A stretch of 13,250 bases of DNA from NCBI GenBank assembly GCA_021810725.1, contig JAJZIE010000048.1, forward strand, positions 1 through 13,250, in the 5' to 3' direction. Numbering within the stretch: the first letter of the stretch is position 1; every line of letters begins with the position of its first letter. Positions 1 to 7,774 of the stretch are shown here, in pieces. Position numbers and translations under genes: made by a program. Under the pieces are notes generated by a model. It was not told the DNA's origin, ran no database searches, and saw nothing but the letters and a program-made list of their open reading frames with translations. Source of the stretch: Bacillota bacterium. GTDB lineage: Bacteria; Bacillota; Sulfobacillia; JAJZYS01; JAJYTV01.

Positions 1-98
1 CCTGGTCTTGCCCGGATGACGGCGGTCGGGCTGCCTCGACGCGCCAGAGGGACATCCCGCCCGCTGGTGATTGAACTGGCGGAGGGACAATTTCGGCG

Positions 99-127
99 TT
101 GACAGGTGGCTCCGGGCGGCGTAGGAT
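99..127 (+). promoter_or_regulatory. Vegetative (sigma-A-type) promoter of the trp operon
   Basis: A perfect -35 hexamer TTGACA lies at 99-104 and a -10 hexamer TAGGAT (5 of 6 to TATAAT-type consensus at the key positions T1, A2 and T6) at 122-127, separated by exactly 17 bp. Transcription would start near A134/A135, just before the first recognisable T-box leader structure. No other promoter of similar quality is seen upstream of trpE, so this is inferred to drive all nine genes from trpE to aroA. Confidence 0.85.
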
Positions 128-133
128 GGGCCC

Positions 134-410
134 AATAGCGCAGAGCGATGCGCAGGCGGAGTACTGGTGGACCGCTGCAAAGAGAGCCGGCGTCGGTGAG
201 AGTCCGGCCAGCGGAAAGCTGAGGAATGGGCCTGCGAGCTGCGGACCGAATGGCCTTAGGGCCGAGTAGGCTCCGCCGGGACCTCCCCGTTATCCGGAGG
301 GCGGTATCGGACGTTTGTTCCCGTACCGGCAGAGTGGGCCTCGGCCAATTGGGGTGGCACCGCGGAAGTTGCTTCCGTCCCGATGAGGACGGAGGCTTTT
401 TGTTGTTGCT
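134..410 (+). promoter_or_regulatory. T-box riboswitch, tRNA-Trp specific, controlling the trp operon
   Basis: Stem I is closed by CGCAGG (151-156) pairing with CCTGCG (231-236). The loop-E strand AGTA (160-163) faces GAA (224-226), which is followed directly by the specifier codon TGG (227-229), the Trp codon. The distal part of stem I has the typical AGAGAGCCGG segment (181-190), with GCCGG 186-190 pairing with CCGGC 204-208. A conserved-looking CGTTATC element sits near 288-294. The T-box GGGTGGCACCGCGG is at 352-365; its bulge UGGC (355-358) can pair with a GCCA 3' end, and bacterial tRNA-Trp has G as discriminator base. Inferred mechanism: uncharged tRNA-Trp pairs at both sites and stabilises an antiterminator (about 351-381), letting RNA polymerase into trpE. 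Charged tRNA leaves the terminator folded. Confidence 0.95.
371..408 (+). terminator. Regulated intrinsic terminator of the T-box leader
   Basis: A 10-bp stem, GCTTCCGTCC (371-380) with GGACGGAGGC (387-396), has one U-G pair and a 6-base loop. It is followed by a run of five T and a further GTTGTTG. Its 5' arm overlaps the 3' half of the antiterminator (CCC at 379-381 can pair with GGG at 352-354), so the two folds exclude each other, as expected of a T-box switch. Confidence 0.9.
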
Positions 411-411
411 G

Positions 412-417
412 GGAGGG
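412..417 (+). promoter_or_regulatory. Ribosome binding site of trpE, decides for the GTG start
   Basis: GGAGGG lies 8 bases before GTG 426 but 14 bases before the in-frame ATG at 432. Spacing therefore favours GTG 426 as the trpE start. Confidence 0.65.
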
Positions 418-425
418 TTGGCCCC

Positions 426-1846
426 GTGGTCATGGCGCAGCGTCAGGGTATCGCGTATCACCATCGCGCCGTGCTTTCCGACATGCAGACGCCGATTGGC
501 ATCTACCAGGCGGTCGCAGGCCGGCCCGGTGCCTTCCTGCTCGAAAGCGCCCCTACGCGCCAGAGCGTCGGTCGCTACTCCTACATCGGCTGGGATCCGC
601 TGTACCGGCTCCAGGCCAAGGAGGGCTCCATCCGCCTTGAGCATGGCGGTCGCACAGAGCGGCGACGCGCTCCCGCCTTTCAGGAGCTGCGCCAGCTCTA
701 CGCCAGCATCGAGAGCGGGCGGGCAAGCGACGAGCTGCCCCCCTTCTTCGGCGGTCTCGTCGGCTATATCGGCTATGACGTCGTGCGCGAGTTCGAGCGG
801 CTTGGCGCAGCCCCCGCAGACGATCGAGGGCTCCCGACGCTGCAGTTCGTCGTTCCGCGCCATGTCGTCGCCTATGACCACGTGACCCGGATGGCGCACC
901 TCGTGGTGGCGGACGAGGAAGAGAACCCGGAGGAGGCGCGGGTGCGGCTCGACCAGATGGAGCGCATGATCCGGCGGGCAAGGCGTTCGGGCAGCCGAGC
1001 CGGGGGAGCCCCGGAGCTCCTCGCGAGGTCGCTGACGCGGGAAGCGTACATGGCGCGCGTCCTGCGCGCCAAGGAAGCGATCGCGGCCGGTGAGGTCTTT
1101 CAGCTGGTGCTCTCGCAGCGGCTCGCCTATCGCACCGGGGCATCCCCGCTCGACGTCTACCGGGTGCTCAGGTCGATCGATCCGTCGCCCTACATGTTTC
1201 ACCTGCGCCTGCCGGGATTCGCGTTCTACGGCAGTTCGCCCGAGACGCTGGTCCGGGTGGACGGCCGACGCGTCATGATCCGGCCCATCGCGGGCACGCG
1301 GCCGAGGCCACAAAAGGCCGAGGACCTCGAGGCGGTGGCGCAGGAGCTTGCGCTGGACCCGAAGGAACAGGCCGAACACCTCATGCTGCTCGATCTCGGA
1401 CGCAACGACGTCGGCAGGGTGGCGGCACCCGGGAGCGTCGAGGTGCGCAGGAGCTTCGCGGTCGAGGAGTACGCGCGGGTTCTGCACCTCGTCTCGGAAG
1501 TCGAGGGCGAGCTCAGGGAGGACGCCACGAGCCTCGATGCCCTCGTGGCGGCGTTCCCCGCCGGTACGCTCACGGGCGCGCCGAAGATCCGCGCCATGCA
1601 GCTGATCGACGAACTGGAGCCGGTGGTCCGTGGACCGTACGGCGGCGCCGCGGGCTACATCTCGGCGGATGGCAACCTCGACTTCGCGATCGCGATCCGC
1701 TCGATCGTGCAGGTAGGCGACGTCGCCTACCTGCAATCCGGCGCGGGCATCGTCCAGGACTCTGATCCGGGGCGCGAGTACGAGGAGTGCATGCACAAGC
1801 TCGCGGCCCTGCGGCAGGCGCTGGAGCTGGCGGGAGGTGCCCTCCA

Positions 1847-1850
<4 letters not shown>
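426..1850 (+). CDS. trpE: Anthranilate synthase component I (TrpE)
   Basis: TrpE makes anthranilate from chorismate and ammonia supplied by TrpG, the first committed step of Trp synthesis in the cytoplasm. The 474-residue protein is close to the family length. The N-terminal domain has LLES at 38-41, the Trp feedback-site motif of TrpE, followed by GRYSYIG at 49-55. The chorismate-binding domain has DPSPYMF (252-258), PIAGTRPRP (287-295), EHLMLLDLGRNDVGRV (317-332), AGTLTGAPKIRAM (379-391), GPYGGAAGY (403-411) and SGAGIVQDSDP (438-448). GTG 426 is chosen because of its Shine-Dalgarno spacing. The stop TGA overlaps the trpG start (ATGA). LLES and the separate TrpG argue for TrpE rather than PabB or an isochorismate synthase. 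Expression is under the T-box; enzyme feedback inhibition by Trp is inferred from LLES. Confidence 0.97.
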
Positions 1851-2406
<556 letters not shown>

Positions 2407-2407
<1 letters not shown>

Positions 2408-3429
2408 TGATCAAGGACGCGATCGCCGCCATTCTGCGTGGACAGACGCTCAGCGCGGCCGAGGCCGAGGCAGCCATCGACGAGGTGATGCAGGGGCAGG
2501 CGACGCCGGCACAGATCGCGGGTTTCGCCATCGCCCTCGCCTTCCGCGGCGAGACGGCGGAGGAGGTGGCCGGCTGCGCGCGTTCGATGCGGCGCCACGC
2601 GACGGCGGTGCCCGTGGGTCGCACGGACGCGATCGACAATTGCGGCACGGGCGGCGACGGCCTCTCCACGTTCAACATCTCGACGACCGCTGCGTTCGTC
2701 GCGGCGGGCGCGGGCTGCGCCGTGGCGAAGCACGGCAACCGGGCCGCGTCCAGCCGCTGCGGCTCCGCCGAGGTGCTCGAGGCTCTCGGAGTGGCGCTGG
2801 ACCTGCCGGCACCCGCGATCGGTAGGGCCGTCGACGAGATCGGCATCGGCTTTCTCTACGCCCCTGTGCTCCATGGCGCCCTGCGCCATGCCGCAGGGCC
2901 TCGCAAGGAGCTCGGCGTACGCACGGTCTTCAACCTCCTGGGCCCCCTGGCAAACCCCGCGGGCGTGCGCCGCCAGGTGATCGGCGTCGCGCGGCCCGAG
3001 CACGTCCGGCTGGTGGCGCAGGCCCTGCAAGAGCTCGGCAGCGAGCACGCGCTGGTGCTGCACGGCGCGGGAGGGGCCGACGAGCTGACGCTGGCCGGGG
3101 AAAACCTGATCTGCGAGCTGCGCCAGGGCGAGATCCACGAGACGACCCTCGATGCCAGGGACCTGGGGCTCGCGCCGGCGCCGGTCTCGGCGCTCGCCGG
3201 CGGAGACGCCCAGGACAACGCGCGCATCACGCAGGCGGTTCTCGGCGGCGAGCGCGGTCCGCAACGGGACGTCGTGGTCCTGAACGCGGCGGCGGCGATC
3301 TATGTCGGCGGCCGCGCGGCAGACCTGAAGGAGGCGCTCGCCCTGGCCGAGGCCGCGATCGATGACGGCAGCGCCGCGGAGCGCCTGCGCCAGCTGGCGG
3401 CCTTCGGCCGCAAGGAGATGGTGGGATGA
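2407..3429 (+). CDS. trpD: Anthranilate phosphoribosyltransferase (TrpD)
   Basis: TrpD transfers the phosphoribosyl group of PRPP to anthranilate. The 340-residue protein shows the helical N-terminal domain followed by the PRPP loop CGTGGDG (79-85), STFNIST (87-93), the KHGNR motif (108-112), SSRCGSAEVLEALG (115-128) and the FNLLGPLANPAG stretch (175-186). The usual HPAM-like substrate motif reads HGAL here (156-159), a mild divergence. ATG 2407 shares its A with the trpG TGA stop (TGATG) and has GGAGG 8 bases upstream. An in-frame GTG at 2404 is possible but its spacing of 5 is less good. The C terminus overlaps the trpC start by ATGA. The protein contains no Trp at all. Confidence 0.96.
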
Positions 3430-4181
3430 ATCTGCTTGAGCGCCTGACCGAATCCGAGCGGCTCGCCCACCTGTCGCGACAGGAGCGGCCGCTGCCGGAG
3501 AGGCGGTCCCCCGTGCGGCCATTTCTGCGCCAAGACGGCAAGGAAATTCGGCTGATCGCGGAGTACAAGCGAAGCTCGCCCAGCCATGGCCCGTTTCCGC
3601 CACAGGAACTCCCTGACGTGGTGCGGCGCTACACGGCGGCCGGCGCGGCGGCGATCTCGATCCTGGTGGCGCGGGAGGGTTTCGCCGGACGCCTTGAGGA
3701 CCTCGTGGCCGCCAGGGACGCGACCGACCTGCCGCTCCTCTACAAGGGCTTTGTCAGCGAGGGCGGCCAGCTCGACGAGGCGTACGCCTTCGGCGCCGAC
3801 GCGGTGCTGCTGATCGCGGCCGTGCTCGGAGAGAAGCTCGGGCCGTTCATCGCAAAGGCGCGGACGTTGGGTCTGGCACCGCTCGTGGAGGTCCACCGCG
3901 AGGAGGAACTCGTGGCGGCCCTGGCGGCGGGGGCGACGCTCATCGGCATCAACAACCGGGACCTCGCCTCCCTCGCGTGCGATCCCGGGACCTTTCTCGA
4001 ACTTGCGCGCAGGGTGCCGCCGGGCGTGACGCTGGTGGCCGAGAGCGGCTACAGGACCTTGGCGGACATCGCGGCGGCTGAGGCCGCGGGAGCTGCGGCC
4101 GTGCTGGTCGGAGAGGCGCTTCTCGAGCGGGGCGGTCTGCTGCTGGAGGCCCTCGCGGGATCTCGGACCCATGTGGGTTAA
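3426..4181 (+). CDS. trpC: Indole-3-glycerol-phosphate synthase (TrpC)
   Basis: TrpC closes the indole ring of carboxyphenylamino-deoxyribulose phosphate with loss of CO2 and water. It is a TIM barrel of 251 residues. Catalytic positions inferred from family motifs are Glu46 and Lys48 in AEYKRSSPS, Lys107 in LYKGFV, Glu155 in VEVH, Asn177 in GINNRDL, and Glu206-Ser207 in AESG; the phosphate-site motif is VLVGEALL (226-233). Divergent points are LYKGFV where most relatives have LRKDFI, ILVAREGF in place of the usual VLTE-x-F type, and a rather short N-terminal region. All catalytic Lys, Glu and Asn residues are present, so it should be active. ATG 3426 overlaps the trpD stop, with AAGGAG (3412-3417) 8 bases before it. 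No Trp residues. Confidence 0.94.
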   Translation: MNLLERLTESERLAHLSRQERPLPERRSPVRPFLRQDGKEIRLIAEYKRSSPSHGPFPPQELPDVVRRYTAAGAAAISILVAREGFAGRLEDLVAARDATDLPLLYKGFVSEGGQLDEAYAFGADAVLLIAAVLGEKLGPFIAKARTLGLAPLVEVHREEELVAALAAGATLIGINNRDLASLACDPGTFLELARRVPPGVTLVAESGYRTLADIAAAEAAGAAAVLVGEALLERGGLLLEALAGSRTHVG

Positions 4182-4770
4182 GGTCTGCGGCTGCCGGACG
4201 GCCGAGGGCGTGGAGGCCGCCGTGGCGGCCGGAGCCGACGCGGTGGGCTTCATCTTCGCCGAAAGCCGACGGCGCGTCACGCTATCGGAGGCTGGGCGCC
4301 TCGCGGCGCTGGTGCCCTCGAATGTCGCGGTGGTGGGGGTGGTGCGCTCGCCCAGCCTTCGGGACGTGCGCGAACTGCGCGAGCATATGAGGATCGACAT
4401 GTTGCAGGTGAGCGGCCGGCTGCCGACGGGGCGGATCGGACTCGAGATCCTGCGCACGGTCTACCTTGGAACGGAGGATCGCCTGCCATCGGGACGCCTG
4501 CCCCGCGGCGACCTGCTCCATCTCGACAGGCGCCATGCCGGCGGATTTGGCGGCAGCGGGCTCGGCGTGAACCAGGGCGCAGCCCGGCGCCTTGCGGCGA
4601 GGCACCGCACCGTGCTCGCGGGAGGCCTGAATCCGGACAACGTCCAGGCGGCGATCGCGGCCGTGCGGCCCTACGGAGTCGATGTGGCCTCCGGCGTGGA
4701 ACGCGATGGGCTGCAGGATCCGGAGCGCATCTATCGATTTGTGCGGCAGGCGAAGGAGGCGGGGCGATGA
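4171..4770 (+). CDS. trpF: Phosphoribosylanthranilate isomerase (TrpF), divergent
   Basis: TrpF carries out the Amadori rearrangement between the TrpD and TrpC steps. The 199-residue protein is of normal length. It starts VKVCGCRT (3-10) with general-base Cys6, then GADAVGFIF (21-29), VVGVV (54-58), LLHLD with the likely general-acid Asp119, LAGGLNPDNV (149-158) and VDVASGVE (170-177). Several usually constant motifs differ: LQVSG replaces LQLHG, and GGFGGSGLGVN replaces the typical GG-S/T-GK-x-FDW loop. The gene starts inside trpC (11-bp overlap) and its stop overlaps the trpB start. Its place between trpC and trpB fills the only step otherwise missing, which makes the assignment firm despite the divergence. 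Confidence 0.9.
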   Translation: MWVKVCGCRTAEGVEAAVAAGADAVGFIFAESRRRVTLSEAGRLAALVPSNVAVVGVVRSPSLRDVRELREHMRIDMLQVSGRLPTGRIGLEILRTVYLGTEDRLPSGRLPRGDLLHLDRRHAGGFGGSGLGVNQGAARRLAARHRTVLAGGLNPDNVQAAIAAVRPYGVDVASGVERDGLQDPERIYRFVRQAKEAGR

Positions 4771-5933
4771 ATGGGCGGTTTGGAGCGTATGGCGGACAGT
4801 ATGTGCCCGAGACCCTCATGCACGCCTTGGGCGAACTCGAGACGGCGTTCCGGGAAGCCCAGGCGGATCCTGGGTACCAGGCCCAGCTCGGCGAGCTCCT
4901 TCGGCGCTATGTCGGCAGGCCGACACCGCTCACCGAGGCGAGGCGCCTCAGCGACCGGTTCGGAAGGCGCATCCTTCTGAAGCGCGAGGACCTCGCGCAC
5001 ACCGGTGCCCACAAGATCAACAACACGCTCGGACAGGCGCTTCTGTGCAAGCGCATGGGCAAGCGGCGGCTGATCGCCGAGACGGGCGCCGGACAGCACG
5101 GCGTCGCCGCCGCGACCGCGGCGGCCCTGTTCGGCCTTGAATGCGACGTCTTCATGGGCAGCCTCGACGTGGAGCGCCAGGCCTTGAACGTCTATCGCAT
5201 GCAACTGCTGGGCGCCACGGTGCACCCGGTGGCGAGCGGCTCCGGCACCTTGAAGGACGCGACCAACGCGGCCTTGCGCGAGTGGGTGGCGACCGTCGAG
5301 GACACGCACTACGCCATCGGTTCGGTGGTGGGTCCGCATCCCTTCCCGCTGATGGTGCGGGAGTTCCAGTCGGTGATCGGACGCGAAGTGCTCGCGCAGT
5401 GCCAGGAACTCCTCGGCGCCGGGCCCGACGCGGCGATCGCCTGCGTAGGCGGCGGCTCGAACGCCGCGGGGCTCATGGCGCCGCTGGTGGACGAGGACAT
5501 CCGCCTCTATGGGGTCGAGGCCGCCGGCGGCGGACTCGAGGGACTGGAGCACGCGGCGACGCTGAGCCGCGGGCGGCCGGGCGTGCTGCACGGCGCCTAC
5601 AGCTATCTCCTGCAGGATGACGAGGGGCAGGTCCGGGAGGCGTATTCGATCTCCGCCGGTCTCGACTACCCCGGCGTCGGCCCCGAGCACGCCTACTGGC
5701 GCGACAGCGGCCGCGTTACCTACCTGACGGCATCGGACCAGGAAGCGCTGGAGGCACTGCACCTGCTGTCGCGTCTCGAGGGCATCATCCCCGCGCTCGA
5801 GAGCGCCCACGCCATCGCCCGCCTCGACGAGGTCGCGCGGGCGACGTCGCCCGGCGACACCATCGTGGTCGTCGTTTCCGGTCGCGGCGACAAGGATCTT
5901 GAGGCGATCCGCCGACGGGAGGGAATGTCATGA
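4767..5933 (+). CDS. trpB: Tryptophan synthase beta chain (TrpB)
   Basis: A PLP enzyme that joins indole to serine to give Trp, in complex with TrpA. The 388-residue protein opens with GRFGAYGGQYVPETLM (3-18), the signature of the TrpB1 type that pairs with TrpA. The PLP Lys is Lys83 in HTGAHKINN; the catalytic Glu is Glu105 in AETGAGQHG; the PLP phosphate loop is GGGSNA (228-233); the indole/COMM-domain segment SAGLDYPGVGPEH runs 296-308; SGRGDKD is at 371-377. ATG 4767 overlaps the trpF stop, and AAGGAGG ends 7 bases before it. No truncation or odd residue is seen. It contains two Trp codons. Confidence 0.98.
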   Translation: MNGRFGAYGGQYVPETLMHALGELETAFREAQADPGYQAQLGELLRRYVGRPTPLTEARRLSDRFGRRILLKREDLAHTGAHKINNTLGQALLCKRMGKRRLIAETGAGQHGVAAATAAALFGLECDVFMGSLDVERQALNVYRMQLLGATVHPVASGSGTLKDATNAALREWVATVEDTHYAIGSVVGPHPFPLMVREFQSVIGREVLAQCQELLGAGPDAAIACVGGGSNAAGLMAPLVDEDIRLYGVEAAGGGLEGLEHAATLSRGRPGVLHGAYSYLLQDDEGQVREAYSISAGLDYPGVGPEHAYWRDSGRVTYLTASDQEALEALHLLSRLEGIIPALESAHAIARLDEVARATSPGDTIVVVVSGRGDKDLEAIRRREGMS

Positions 5934-6718
5934 GCCGGCTTGCGGACACGCTCCATTCGGCGACGGCTACGGGGCGCACTCTGCTCATGGCCTATCTCTG
6001 CGCCGGCGACCCTAGCGTCGAGGCGAGCGTCGACGGTCTCCTGGCCGCCGCCGCCGCGGGAGCTGACATCGTGGAGATCGGCTGGCCGTTCAGCGATCCG
6101 GTCGCGGACGGCCCGGTGATCCAGGCCGCGTCGCAGCGGGCGCTCGGACACACGGGCAGGGCAGAAGTGCTCGAGGTGGTCCGGCAGGTGCGGCAGGCGT
6201 CGGATGTGCCGATCGCACTGCTCGGCTATTGCAACCCCCTTCTGAACCGCGGCCTTGAGGCGACGATCGGGGAACTCGCAGCGGCCGGCGTAGATGCGCT
6301 GGTCGTCGCGGATCTCGCGTTCGAGGAGAGCGAGCCCTGGCGCGCCATCTGCAGGGCGAGCGGCGTTTCGCTCGTGCCGTTCATCGCTCCCACGACGCAG
6401 GGCAAAAGGCTCGAGGCCATCGCGCGAGCGGCCGACAGCTTCATCTACGCGGTCGCGCTCCTGGGCGTCACGGGCCAGCGGGCCGAGCAGTCCAGCTCCA
6501 TCCTGCCCGTCGTCGAAGGACTTCGCAGGCATGGCAACGCTCCCGTTCTCGCAGGCTTCGGCATAGGCGACGGGGAGCAGGCGGCGCTCTGGCGCAGACG
6601 TGGACTGGACGGCGTCATCGTCGGCTCGGCCCTTGTCGCGGCGATGGCCGAGGGTGGCCGGACGGCAGTCGGGGACAAGGTTCGCACGATCCGCTCCGGA
6701 CTTGACAATCTGGGGTAG
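5930..6718 (+). CDS. trpA: Tryptophan synthase alpha chain (TrpA)
   Basis: TrpA cleaves indole-3-glycerol phosphate and channels indole to TrpB. It is a TIM barrel of 262 residues. Catalytic Glu49 (VEIGWPFSDP) and Asp60 (VADGPVIQ) fall at the same numbers as in the well-studied enterobacterial enzyme. Also present are YCNPL (100-104), GVTG (179-182), the phosphate-site GFGI (209-212) and VGSALV (231-236). The usual strand-2 motif ELGIPFSDP reads EIGWPFSDP, and the usual DLPPEE reads DLAFEE. ATG 5930 overlaps the trpB stop. A 12-base gap without terminator separates its TAG from the first possible aroF start, so transcription should continue. Confidence 0.96.
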   Translation: MSRLADTLHSATATGRTLLMAYLCAGDPSVEASVDGLLAAAAAGADIVEIGWPFSDPVADGPVIQAASQRALGHTGRAEVLEVVRQVRQASDVPIALLGYCNPLLNRGLEATIGELAAAGVDALVVADLAFEESEPWRAICRASGVSLVPFIAPTTQGKRLEAIARAADSFIYAVALLGVTGQRAEQSSSILPVVEGLRRHGNAPVLAGFGIGDGEQAALWRRRGLDGVIVGSALVAAMAEGGRTAVGDKVRTIRSGLDNLG

Positions 6719-6748
6719 TGTTAAACGGAAATGGGGAGTGGATCGCAA

Positions 6749-7774
6749 GTGGTCGTGGTGATGAAGGCCGGCGCGACGCCGAGGCAGGTGGAGGAGGTCG
6801 TGGGGACGATTCGCGGCTTCGAGTTCGCCGCGCACGTCTCCGAGGGACTTGAGCGCACGGTGGTGGGAGTCGTCGGGCAGGCCGCCGGTCGCGACGAGGT
6901 GATGCAGGCGCTGCTCGCGCTGGAGGCCGTCGAGCGCGTGGTGCCCGTCGGGGCTCCGTACAAGCTTGTGAGCCGTGTGCACCAGCAGAGCCGCACCAGG
7001 GTCCAGATCGGACCGCAATGCGTCTTCGGCGGAGACGGCGTCACGGTGATCGCAGGACCATGCAGCGTGGAGGACGAGGATCAGATCGTCAGCACGGCGA
7101 TCGCCGTGCGCGAGGCCGGCGCCAGCGCCCTGCGCGGCGGTGCGTTCAAGCCGCGCACCAGCCCGTACAGCTTCCAGGGCCTGCAGGAGGAGGGACTGCG
7201 TCTTCTGGCGCTGGCCCGCGAGGCGAGCGGCCTGCCGATCGTCACGGAGCTTCTTGATCCCCGCCACATCGAGCTGTTGGACCCATACGCCGACATGTTC
7301 CAGATCGGCGCCCGCAACATGCAGAACTTCGAGTTGCTCAAGGAAGTCGGTCGCAGTCGCAAGCCGGTGCTGCTCAAGCGTGGCATCTCCGCCACGATCG
7401 AGGAATGGCTGATGGCGGCCGAGTACGTCCTGTCCGAAGGCAATGCGCAGGTGGTGCTCTGCGAGCGCGGCATCCGCACGTTCGAGCCGGGCACGCGCTT
7501 CACGCTCGACCTCTCCGCGGTCGCCCTGGCGCAGCAGCTGAGCCACCTGCCCGTCATCGTCGATCCGTCGCAGGCTGCGGGCAGAGCGGCGCTCGTGGCG
7601 CCCCTCGCGCGTGCCGCCTGCGCCTTGGGCGCCGACGGTCTGATCGTGGAGGTTCATCCGGATCCGCTGCACGCCCGGTCGGACGCCCAGCAGCAGCTGC
7701 GCTTCGACCAGTTCGCCGACATGATGCAGGACGTGACGCACATCGCTGCGATCAGCCAGCGCCTGTCCAGGTGA
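6749..7774 (+). CDS. aroF: 3-Deoxy-7-phosphoheptulonate (DAHP) synthase, type I-beta
   Basis: Condenses PEP and erythrose-4-phosphate, the entry step of the shikimate pathway. From GTG 6749 it has 341 residues: a small N-terminal ferredoxin-like (ACT-like) regulatory domain (about 1-70) and a TIM-barrel synthase domain. Motifs include IAGPCSVE (101-108), GGAFKPRTSPYSFQG (130-144), IGARNMQNF (186-194) and LLKRGISATIEEW (208-220). Metal ligands expected from the Thermotoga maritima enzyme (recalled as Cys102, His272, Glu298, Asp309) align with a constant +3 offset to Cys105, Gln275, Glu301 and Asp312; the His is therefore replaced by Gln (codon CAG 7571-7573). An ATG at 6731 would add 6 residues. 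GTG 6749 is preferred because MVVVMKAGAT fits the family start and GGGGAG lies 10 bases upstream. Confidence 0.93.
   Translation: MVVVMKAGATPRQVEEVVGTIRGFEFAAHVSEGLERTVVGVVGQAAGRDEVMQALLALEAVERVVPVGAPYKLVSRVHQQSRTRVQIGPQCVFGGDGVTVIAGPCSVEDEDQIVSTAIAVREAGASALRGGAFKPRTSPYSFQGLQEEGLRLLALAREASGLPIVTELLDPRHIELLDPYADMFQIGARNMQNFELLKEVGRSRKPVLLKRGISATIEEWLMAAEYVLSEGNAQVVLCERGIRTFEPGTRFTLDLSAVALAQQLSHLPVIVDPSQAAGRAALVAPLARAACALGADGLIVEVHPDPLHARSDAQQQLRFDQFADMMQDVTHIAAISQRLSR

Noticed and set aside
1..102. Possible C-terminal tail of an upstream gene (frame ending in TGA 100-102)
   Set aside because: About 33 codons without a recognisable motif, only moderate third-position GC, and two other frames are nearly as open. 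Not enough to call a gene.
165..170. Tandem TGGTGG that could be Trp codons of an attenuator leader peptide
   Set aside because: No start codon lies upstream in that frame, and the bases are inside T-box stem I. The ATG at 148 is in another frame and its short reading frame has no Trp codon.
484..486. Later ATG as the trpE start
   Set aside because: No good Shine-Dalgarno precedes it, and it would remove the N-terminal stretch usually present before the LLES feedback motif.
226..885. A 219-codon reading frame starting in the leader
   Set aside because: Its ATG is the specifier region of the T-box and the frame runs out of phase through trpE; it has an Arg/Ser-rich composition typical of a shadow frame in GC-rich DNA.
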